Origin: Porpolomopsis calyptriformis
Taxonomy: Eukaryota; Basidiomycota; Agaricomycetes; Agaricales; Hygrophoraceae
Assembly (NCBI GenBank): GCA_951640195.1
Contig: OX621163.1
Coordinates: 2,976,001 to 3,040,000, forward strand
DNA length: 64,000 nucleotides
Reading direction: 5' to 3'
The translations under genes and the position numbers were made by a program. Position 1 is the stretch's first letter. Every line of letters begins with the position of its first letter. Positions 55,006-64,000 of the stretch are shown here, piece by piece. Under the pieces are notes generated by a model. The model did no database searches and had not been told where the DNA came from. It saw nothing but the letters and a program-made list of their open reading frames with translations.

Positions 55006-57993
55006 ATGGCCCCTAGACTGAATAAACGTCAAAAACGCGAACTGGATGAACTTTCGGTACTGGCCAATCAATCCAACGATGGCCCGTTATCAACTGACGA
55101 CGAGGCGCCAGTCAATGCAGCTGCCCCAGGATTCTCGGCGGTAAGTTTGGAGGCCGTTCATCTTACCCTGTCCCAGAATACTAAATATTGATGTATGGTG
55201 CAAGTTATTCATACCAGAAGATGATAGTCCCGACGAGGATTCTTTGGCGTCTGCTAAAATTCGGAAAGTGAGCATTGCAAAGTTAGGCCATTGAGCTCCG
55301 ATCTAAGCTCGACACAGTCAAAGAAGAAAAAGAAGAAACTTGCAGAAGATGCCGACTCTCCCGGACCATCGGTGTCGCCTGCAGCTGCAAAGCCTACCCC
55401 TCATGTCCTCCAAGGGAAGAACGAAAAGAAAGCGATCAAAAAAGCAAAGGCGAAGGAAAGGAAAGCCGGCTATGAAGAATTAAATCAAGCGCTTGCCGAA
55501 CTTTCTGTACAGTACGTTTCGTATTCAGTTCTCTAGTCTCATCTTCCTCTCTGAAAATCTCATCATCTAATTAAGGTACCCGGAACTACAAAGCAATTCA
55601 CCAGAGAGATCGAAATTATCAACGCAAAATAATAATACACTCTCCGCCTTACTATCAGTATCCTTGTCCCACCTCGATAGCGAAGCCGAATTGCGGAAGT
55701 TCTTTGGTTCTAAGGTCGTCGCAGCCAGCAAGACTACCGCAGCCGGGTCATCAAGCGCTTCCCCACGCAGAAAGCCCGCAACTCAACGATCGTATCTAGC
55801 ACACGCGCAACCATCTTCGTGGGGTTCGAGGCTCCATGAAGGATTATCCATTGCACCATTATCGCAGGATCAATTGGAAGATAAACTGGAAAGACACTCG
55901 TGGGATCCGATTGAGGATGAGAAGTGGTGGACGGTGGAATACAGCAAGAAGTACAAGAATGCTACCCTGTCATTCATGAAAATTGTTGCTTCTGGAGGTA
56001 AGTCCTGCACGTTGGATAAGAGATTGGAATTCAAGTCGACACTTCGACAATCTCAGACCCTGACGGCTTTTGGAATTTGCTTGGCAAGCTACCTGGTCAT
56101 GCTGACACACTGCTGCAACTATCAGAGGTCTATCGATATCGAGAAGGTGATTTGCTCCCTCTGTCTTTTACTTTGGAGTAACGAGTTAATGGCTCATAGA
56201 ATACACGCAGGCTGCGACTTTCGTTGAACGCGCACTGTTCACTTACGAGGGTTCCTTCCTTGGCGCGTTCACCTTCACCACTGGGCTCAACCGTCTCGAC
56301 TTCGACCGTGTGGAGAATCGTCCATTTTTCCTGGCAATCCACCGACAGGTAACGTACGTATAACTTTACCCAACCTCTCTTCTGTAGGTCTCATGTTCCA
56401 TGTTCAGCGACCTTCAACGACGAGGATGCATTCGTACTGCCTTCGAATTTTCCCGTCTTTTGTACTCCCTTGATCCATGGAATGACCCGTATGGCGCACT
56501 GTTCCATCTTGAGTACCTTGCTATCAAGGTCGGCATGACTCAATGGCTACTCCACATTTTTGATTATTTTACTGGATTGAGAGAAAGCGGTCAATCCCGT
56601 AAGGCGCGTATTGATCCTAGCTTATTGCCTGGATGGCTGTACAGCAGGGCATTGGCGATGCGAATAGACGAAGATAACGGGAACGACAAAGGGAAGGTAA
56701 TGGCATTTCCTATCTCAACGATTTACATTACCCTCATATTCGATTGCAGAGTCACGAAAATAGTACCGCTGCTTTGAAAGAGGCCATACTTTCCTTCCCT
56801 TCCGTTGTGCCTCTGTTAGCTGACAGGCTGGAGATCTCGCCATCTTCCCATCCATCTTTTCGTATAGAAACCTCTGCTGGGTAATGTGATTATCCTTTCA
56901 TGTATCACTCATTCAAACTGACTCTTTGCAGTTCTCTGACAACACAGGGGGCTGCCCTTCACCTATTGTCGCATCTCTATGCTCAACGCTCATTTTCCCT
57001 CTGGAAGGACCCCGTGCACTGTGCATGGTTTGCCAACACAATAACTAACGTATGCGCTTCCTCCCCATCAGCCTTTCCTCAGCACACTCGGCGACTCAGC
57101 TTCTTGGAGCTCTACACCCTCCCTAACCCAAGGTACTCGTTATACCGCCATATAATAGTCTTGGACGAGAGCTATCGCCGATTGTCCGCCTTCATTCCGA
57201 CAGAAGTCGTGGAACCCAAGATGCTAAATTGCGATCCCCTGCCACCACCGACATGCGTGAGCAGATACGACGAAGAATTTTTCAACGGGGCGGAGGATCT
57301 GTTCTCGGTTAACCAACGAACGAGGCGGGAGCTTGAGGCGGACCAGAGGTTACTTGAGAGGCTTCTTCCGAATCCTTTGTTCCGTGAGCAGCTGCAGGTG
57401 ACTGCCTTTCTCCCTAATTCCGGCCAATCCCCCCAATCGCTCACTAGATAACGGTCTCTTGCCTTTCTAGGCTTTCTTTGACGCAAATCCCCAATTCGCA
57501 CAAAGGTTTCCTGGCGGGATGGTTCAATTCGCACTCCTTGCGGAACATCTGCCAGAAGATATGGTTGGTGAGTTTATGCTCGCTGAGGTGGAGGCTGGCG
57601 GGGAAATGGATGGATTAGGAAATGGGGGTATGCCTGGACAGATGCCTGAGGAGGATATGGTGGCTGTAAATTTCGGAGATGATGAAACAAATGAAGTACT
57701 TATAGTTGGAACGCCACCAGCCGAAGAAAATATCCTTCTGCCAATTACTGATGGAGATCAAGACGGGGAGATATCTGATGAAGAGGAAGATGAGGATGTT
57801 GCAGTATGTCTCATTTTCGACATTTAAATGCCCCTGACACCCTTCTCGTGTCCTGTCGCAGCCCTTCCCCTTCCGTGTAATGAGGAATATCGTGAATCGC
57901 TTCTTGGGACGAGACAACAACGCCGACACAGATGATTCCTCTGGCGAAGGGGAGAATGATGGTGGGATCTTTGATGAAGCTGGCGTTGATTGA
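55006..57993 (+). CDS. RQC1: TCF25/Rqc1 family protein (ribosome quality control)
   Basis: A multi-exon gene. The start has a basic/acidic tail (MAPRLNKRQKRELDELSVLA), then a lysine-rich stretch (SKKKKKKLAEDADSP, KNEKKAIKKAKAKERKAGY) and the TCF25 domain: SHLDSEAELRKFFGSKVV, WWTVEYSKKYKNATLSFMKI, GKLPGHADTLLQLSEVYR-type sequence, DRVENRPFFLAIHRQ, RGCIRTAFEFSRLLYSLDPW, DPYGALFHLEYLAI and LLPGWLYSRALAM. The C-terminus is acidic (GDQDGEISDEEEDEDVA) and ends FRVMRNIVNRFLGRDNNADT plus a short tail. In yeast, Rqc1 works with Ltn1 and Rqc2 on nascent chains of stalled 60S subunits; animal TCF25 promotes K48-type ubiquitin chains there. Small introns separate at least nine exons; internal borders are approximate. 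Confidence 0.86.
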
Positions 57994-59355
57994 TGAAGTT
58001 AAGTTTTAGACTTGTAATGTGTATGGTGATCTTCCGCGATTCTTTGACACAGTAAATCTGTTATGGAGTTTTTTTCGTGCAATGCACTGTTCAACTGCCG
58101 GAATGAGTGCCGGAATCTGCTTCACCAAGAAGGCAAAGAAGAATCCTTAGACTGAAGTACTTCACACTGGTGTGAGATCTTTTGTTTCTTGTCAAAGCCT
58201 GGCACCCTCCCAGCTACATCCTGTGGTTGCGGTGAGTTTTTGAGGTCTCATTCGGGATTTCTTCATTCAGAGTGATCGACGATGATCGATGGCGGTCTAT
58301 GTATGGAGCATGTTAACCCCTATCTTATTCCCGATCAAGGAACTTGAATCACAACCAAGGTGATTCTGCCATCAAGATTTGTCCCCCAATTAGCCACACG
58401 CACTCAAGTTGACGAGGAAAGAAACCACGTCGTGTAATGCCGGGGCTGGATGTGGAAGGGACATTGAAACCTGTGCGGGTTTTCCTCCAACACACTCCGC
58501 GTGTTACCTTTAAGGGCGGTTCCGTCCGAGACTCGAAGACCAGATCACCACAGATGAACACTCCGACTCCCTTATAGTTCTGAGCTATAATGGCGACCTT
58601 CCATCGAGTTCGACTCTGACTTGGTTAGATATTTAGGGGCTGGCACATGGATGAGCAGCCCGCATGCGGTAAAACCGCGCCCGCAACCCAGGGGCCAATC
58701 AAAATCCCCGAGGACGATTTTGGCATTTTCGGATATGGTATTGTATTATCTAGGGTCAACATTCAAGACTGTTTTACCTCTGTTGCATTCCATCCGGAAC
58801 TTTTGTACCGACGCAATTTGGATGTTAGGCCTGGATATCCGAAATATTTATGATGATTCGTTCAGGAAACATCCAAGCCAGTTCTTCGATGCATTGAGAT
58901 GATATTCGTTGCTAATTTCCTCATTCCCGCAAGTTTTGGATGAATTTTCGAAAACATTGGGTGTTTGGTAAAGCGTTTGCGTAGGGTACTATACTTGACT
59001 ACATAGTCCTGAGCTTGATTGGCCAGCTTGGAGTTAGGCATGGTGTCTCCGAACTTGATATACTGCACGACAACCCATCATGTTTCTCGCTGTCTCTTCA
59101 GTCTGGGCCGCCAATGTCTCCCTTGCGAATCAGTGAGTTTGATACCCCATTTCAACAACTTCTCCGCCCATTTGTGCCAGTAGTCTTTCGCTATTTCGCG
59201 CCTGAACACGCAAAGGAGATGAGCAGAGCTTCCAGGTGCATGTATATACGACTTACTCATTCTTTGGCCACTCGCACGCGGTACATTGAATTTCAACTAA
59301 ACCCAGACAGTTCCCTGGGTCAAGGTTGGCGAAAAAGCTACCACCCTCTATCGAG
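57994..59355. other. intergenic, no supported gene
   Basis: About 1.4 kb between the 3' ends of TCF25/RQC1 and the double F-box gene. Small frames (58647-58853 plus, 58862-59068 minus, 59015-59359 plus) show no domain. It may hold a decayed gene; I see no repeat or RNA motif. Confidence 0.45.
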
Positions 59356-61349
59356 CTAGGGATGTGAAGTTGAGTCCGATTTCTTGTCCAAGTGAAATTT
59401 TAATGATTGAGCTTGCCTATTAACAACAACATGCAATTTGATTTTTGCAAGAGAGCGATTTGGCTTCAGGGAATGAAGGATAGATGGGTTGAGCTTGGAT
59501 AACCACGACGAATCACCCAAGGTCAACAGGGTCACGTTTGGGCACACGTCTGTTATACGGGATGGCAAATTTTCGAAGCCTAGGAACGTCAACTCGCGAA
59601 TTTTGGTCCCATGTAGGAAAAGAAAATGAAATGCGTCTGGTACGTAATAATAGAATACAACAGACGACAAAGATGGTAACCTAAAGCAGCGGTAAGGGCA
59701 AGTATCGCAGATGAAGGCAAATACGCACTCTAGATATGATAGCAATTGAAAGAATGATGTGTGGCAGAGCAGGAAATGAACACTTTTCAAAGCTGGAAGA
59801 GCGGCAGATGAAATAAGATCCGGGTTGATGTCGAATTCGATATTGCTACGCCAGCGGAGGAAGGAAAGGCTGATGAAACTGTTGAGAACTGATGGCGACT
59901 GTGGCAGTGACTGGCTGACGACCACAATATCGTGAAATGAAAGAAGTGTGGAACCTGAGGTTCGGGCCAAGATACTGAATGACTCCCAATCCATGCGGCA
60001 GATAGTATGCAACTGGGTGTCTATGCCGCAGAATCGGATCAGGCTTGTAGTCATAGAAAGAATATCGTGGGCGGCCTTCATCACTCCTGGATGCTGACCA
60101 TCCCAAGCTATCGCCGAGATGAAGCGTATGAATAACGCGAGTGACGGATTTGAAATCAGTCGATCCGCAAGTAACCTCAATGCCTCGTGTCGAGTTATGA
60201 CGAGGTGACAATAAAGATGAGGAATCGAAAGTCTCTGGCATGTAGGGTTAACAAAGAGTGAATCCATTTTGACAGGGAAAGACTCACGTGAAACTGTTTT
60301 GATACGAGGGGGAACAATGCTCGACCGGTGCGGATGTATGTACGCTTGTGAGGGGTGATAGAAAAAAAGGGTTCCATTGCAAATTCCAGTATTCGGGACC
60401 ATATTCCATCTTGAATGGGAGGTATGATGGATGTCACAGAAGGGACACCTGAGTTGATCATAGGAAGCGCGTTGGATGAAAAGCCGTGGAAACTGGGAAG
60501 CTTAGGGACAAACACATCCGGGCGCGGTGATGATTTGTATCGAGCCAATTCCTGGAGTTTGGGATGAACGTGTGACATCGTTTGAAATGAAGGAGATGGC
60601 CCGTTAGTTATGACTTCTACGACCTTGAGGGATGGTGGGATGTCTGCAATCCCAAAGTTGAAAGAAGCAAAATCGTATTCCGAAACACGTAGTATTTCAA
60701 TGGTCTGAGAGTTCCTCAAGATCTCGGCTGGAAACGGCCCCGGAAGCTCAGGAAAGGAAGAAAATTGGAATATTTTCTGGAACCACTTGACATTGAAAAC
60801 GTGGCAAAGGAAAAGTCATGATAACCGTTGGCTTACCATATTGGACCAGAGCTTCATGCATTCGCATATTGTCTCACGCAGCCGGCGTGTCTGCCTGTTC
60901 CTCATTCTTCCAGCATGCTTGACAATGAGACAAGAGGGATTTAAAAAAGGAAGACCATGAAGCAAGCCGACTGTGCTATCATTAGACCAAATTGAAAGCG
61001 AGAGAAATAGATCGGTAATCTTTGGCGCGGCGAGCATGATTTTTTCGATGGAAGCACCGAATCCTCCCTCTAGACGTAGTTTTCTGATAAATTGACCTAA
61101 TTGGTGGTTCTTCTTAAGAGCGACAGCAAGCGCCTGGGCTTGGGCGGTAGATCGCAGAATGACGACATGGTAAAGAAGAGGGGTGGCAACGCGAAGCCAC
61201 TGTTTACACACGACGATAATGGAGGAATTTGAATAATCCCTAAGTGAGAATGGGGATAGAGCACCCATGTCCGCGAAGGATTTATCATCGACCTCGAGCA
61301 CAGGAGCAAGAATCTCGACCAGGATTTCATCAGGCAATTTGTGTGCCAT
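59356..61349 (-). CDS. protein with two F-box-like segments
   Basis: Exons 60837-61349, 60288-60785 and 59356-60234 join in phase 0 with introns of 51 and 53 nt; 629 aa. Two F-box-like starts occur in one reading frame. The first is at residues 1-60: MAHKLPDEILVEILAPVLEV, ...SIIVVCKQWLRVATPLLYHV. The second is at about 300-345: IPPIQDGIWSRILEFAMEPF, ALFPLVSKQFHRLSIPHLYC. Each is followed by an LRR-like stretch. This could be one double-module protein or two adjacent genes that my splicing joins; no stop or promoter-like gap separates them. An upstream in-frame ATG at 61496 would add 49 residues, but the F-box normally lies at the N terminus. Expected role: SCF adaptor. Confidence 0.68.
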
Positions 61350-61691
61350 GGCTGAGTCGGAGGCCACAGTTCTGTGCCCGTCAACCCTTATGCAGGACAG
61401 AATATCCTGGAATTGAGAAATAACGCCCAACCTAATACGGCGGCAAATATGACGGTGGCATACAGGCAGTGTCGGAGATTCAAAGGTGCGATCCAATGCA
61501 AATCTCCGATCGAAGAGGATCGAGAGAAATCTTCACATGTTGCAGATTTTACATTCTCAGCTAAAGAACTGCTTTCAGATCATCTACCGTTTCGCATAGG
61601 ATATTGAACAAAGAAACATCTCGATGACTCGGAGCATATGGTAGAACAGATCAGATGGATTCGAATGAGATGAACGTCAATATACGCGAAT
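61350..61691. other. intergenic
   Basis: This lies between the F-box-like gene start and the RBR gene end, both on the minus strand. No gene or repeat is seen. Confidence 0.55.
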
Positions 61692-63220
61692 TCATAGGCG
61701 GTTCCGCGTGCAGCGCACACATGCCAGCATGGAACAATTTACGCACATCTGGGTGTGAATCGCATTAGAGTATGCTCGGACGGAAAGAAAATCAGCGCCT
61801 ACCATCAGAAAGACGGGCAAATGACGGCGACATTCGGTGCAGGTCCCCCCGCCATGTCTGTATCTCCAATTATGGTTGATACACTCATGACGGACACGGA
61901 GTTCAGCCATCCTTTCCTGGATTGTATTCCACATGTTGAAGGCAGCTGGACGAGCCGCCACCGGTCGCATTTCCAATTCATCTGCCACCCGCTGTTCCGC
62001 AGCGTTATACAATCGCGACTCGTCCCATTGCGGGCACGAGCAGTTCTTCCACGGCACCGCACACAGATAACAAAACTGCGTTCGACATCGGCATACCATA
62101 TGATAGCATCCCTGGGTCAGCTCGATGATGCGATGGCAGCCAGGACATGTGGCCCAACGCATCGAGCGTGCGAGCTCCTTCACGGCTATGGTCGAAGCGT
62201 TCTCGGCGCAAGCTTCACCTCTGTGCGCAGCGTTTTTGCACGAGGAGCAAACGGCCGTATGACATTTTGCGCAGATGAGTTCGCGACTTGAATGGTCTGA
62301 GCGGCCAAGAAAGGCTGAACACGTCGAGCGGGGGCAGTAAATGCGGTCATCAGGGGGTGTTTCGAACTCGATGACTCTGGAATGGAAGGCGGAAACGAGG
62401 CTAGCCTTGAGATGGGGGATCACGACCTCAGTTGCAAATTGCTGTTTGCAACATCTCGGTGGGAAAAGTGTCTCATCACGTAGTGACGCCTCTGCCAGGG
62501 CCGAGAGACACCCCCGACAGTAATGGTGACCACACGGCGCCTGGATCATGGTTGATGCATTGAATATATTGAAACAAACAGCGCACTCATGCTGCAGTCT
62601 GTAAAGTAAGGTTACAATGACGGTAACATAATGCAATTGAGAACAGACGTGCCGGCGTTTGCTAATGGCATCAGAACGAGGGGTCACCTCAATTGATGTT
62701 CTGCTGCCCTCGGGCCGATGATTCATTCGGGAAGGACGGACGACGTCCTGAACTTCAACTCTGCAATGCTGCGATCGATAACACCAGCGGACCACAAAGA
62801 ATCGATAACTTACGATACCACTTGAGGTTGTAGGCGCTCAAGTTCTCGTTGCGATTGGGAAGGCGGGGGCAAAGGAAGGCCTTGGGACAATGCAATGGCT
62901 ACTCGATGGTCATCTTCCTCTGCCTGCGCAACGACAGAGTGTGTCCTCAAGAATTCGTGATCGGCTTCAAGAGCCTCATCAAAACTTTTGGCGAATCGAT
63001 AGTTGTCTAAGGTGTTCAATAGGTCCTTCAAGTCGTCAGCCTGTGCCCTCAGAGCAAGCTGCTCATCTGAGAGAGGTGCATCAGCCCTCCCTTTATTCTT
63101 CCTCGAAGCTTCGATTGTGGAGAGGTCTTCAAGGTAGAGGCTCGTAATAAGCGTCCAGTCTATTTCGAGATCGTAATCTTCCAGCACCATCGGGGGGAAA
63201 AGGGGTGGAGTATGAGACAA
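61692..63220 (-). CDS. RBR-type E3 ubiquitin ligase
   Basis: Exon 1 is 62814-63220 and exon 2 starts at 62760 after a 53-nt intron (GTAAGT...TTGCAG); a second intron may end just before the RING at about 62595. Domains in order: an N-terminal helical region with DEQLALRAQADDLKDLLNTL; RING1 with ECAVCFNIF, CGHHYCRGCLSALAEA and RCCKQQF; IBR with IYCPRSTCSAF and CAKCHTAVCSSCKNAAH; RING2 with WATCPGCHRIIELTQGCYHM, where the Cys of GCYHM matches the catalytic thioester Cys of Parkin/HHARI enzymes, then FCYLCAVPWKNC. RBR ligases transfer ubiquitin through that Cys. The last 100 residues add a Cys/His-rich tail (CINHNWRY, CTECRRHLP). The substrate is unknown. Confidence 0.88.
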
Positions 63221-63419
63221 CCAAGCGGCAGGACCCCTATTGAAATGGGCGGCTGTGACAACATGAAAACGTCTTGAAGGTGAATCACATCAGTATGACG
63301 GCCGATCGCGAATCAGTATTCCAGATATACCATATATAGATGACAACGTGAGATACCTAGGCCGAGCCAGACAAGGGTATTACGGGCAACGAGCACCGGA
63401 TCGCACAAAATCCACGATA

Positions 63420-64000
63420 TCACTCCACGCGTCTCACGCGCAGCGGGACCCTTGCCCCTACTTGCCCGGCTACCTTTGGTCTCACCAATATCGACTGGTG
63501 CTTTTCGATCTTTGTGTCTGGCCCGTCTGGGAATTCGAAAGTGTAGTTCCGGATGAGGACAGACAATGCTGCCTTCAACGATGCTCAGTCAAACCGGCAA
63601 AGAAAAAATATTTATTTAAGCCTGACCTTAAATTCGGCCAAGGCGAAGCCCTTGCCCAAACATGTCCGTGGACCATCAATGAAGGTGAGCAAGTGCCGAT
63701 GACCTTGGATATCCTTTGCTTTCACTACTCCCGCATCATCCAACCATCGGGCTGGGGTAAAGCTCTTGGCATCTTCACCCCAAAATGTTGTGGAGCGATT
63801 CATACAGTGGATGGGAACAGTTACGGTGGTGCCTTTTGCAATAAAGATCCTGTCGACCGTTTCACCGGAAAGTGCAACAACGGGGTTGGAAAGGGGTATT
63901 ATATCATCTTCTGATGCCTGGAGAAAAAAATGTATAAATCGGTATTTCGGGTTCTCCAAATGTCTTAGTTACCACGCGAGTTGTCGCACCCACAGCAGGG
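63420..64000 (-). CDS. cytochrome P450, 3' part
   Basis: The 5' part lies beyond the right edge. Visible exons are 63973-64000 (PAVGATTRV), 63627-63917 and 63420-63572. Exon 2 contains DDIIPLSNPVV, GTTVTVPIHCMNR, the PERF-like FTPARWLDD and the heme-binding signature FIDGPRTCLGKGFALAEFK with its Cys ligand. Exon 3 ends in LIRNYTFEFPDGP and KHQSILVRPKV. It is a membrane-bound monooxygenase of the large basidiomycete CYP set; the subfamily cannot be assigned from this part. Confidence 0.9.

Noticed and set aside
58647..59359. Three short frames between TCF25/RQC1 and the F-box-like gene
   Set aside because: No start context, splice plan or domain could be supported.

Overview
The window reads as nuclear DNA of an agaricomycete basidiomycete. 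Evidence: genes carry many GT-AG introns of about 50-60 nt; gene families typical of mushroom genomes are expanded here (NACHT-WD40, F-box, BTB, MYND, HNH and lineage-specific membrane proteins); and single-copy genes (ADE2, URB1, TCF25/RQC1, a SAMHD1-like enzyme) have the expected full domain order. No species is named because the sequence does not give one. Exon joins were worked out by hand from frame, splice consensus and remembered family consensus; none has been tested against transcripts.

Layout. 1-3.4 kb: 3' part of a NACHT-WD40 NLR-like gene with 13 exact 126-bp WD40 units. 4.2-7.4 kb: two minus-strand copies of a multi-pass membrane family, with three more plus-strand copies at 22.6-28.1 kb. 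7.7-10.7 kb: a 3-kb palindrome, each arm holding an intact five-exon HNH-nuclease gene, inserted in a repeat whose uninterrupted copy lies 0.8 kb away. 10.7-11.6 kb: repeats and a tRNA-like element. 11.6-21.1 kb: MYND zinc finger, PPR, SAMHD1-like and one conserved unknown gene. 28-41.7 kb: accessory zone with two BTB paralogues, two F-box genes, a decayed segmental duplication and a PD-(D/E)XK nuclease-like gene. 41.9-58 kb: compact housekeeping block (URB1, alpha/beta-hydrolase, ADE2, MFS transporter, TCF25/RQC1). 59-64 kb: a double F-box-like gene, an RBR ubiquitin ligase and the 3' part of a P450.

How it hangs together. The housekeeping genes serve ribosome assembly (URB1), ribosome quality control (TCF25/RQC1), purine synthesis (ADE2) and dNTP control (SAMHD1-like). 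The accessory half is a patchwork of duplicated, inverted and decayed genes in families associated with recognition, protein turnover or nucleic-acid cleavage. Most notable are the HNH palindrome with its empty-site relative, and the five membrane paralogues, which share an upstream motif and an aligned intron whose donor has changed from GT to GC in two copies.
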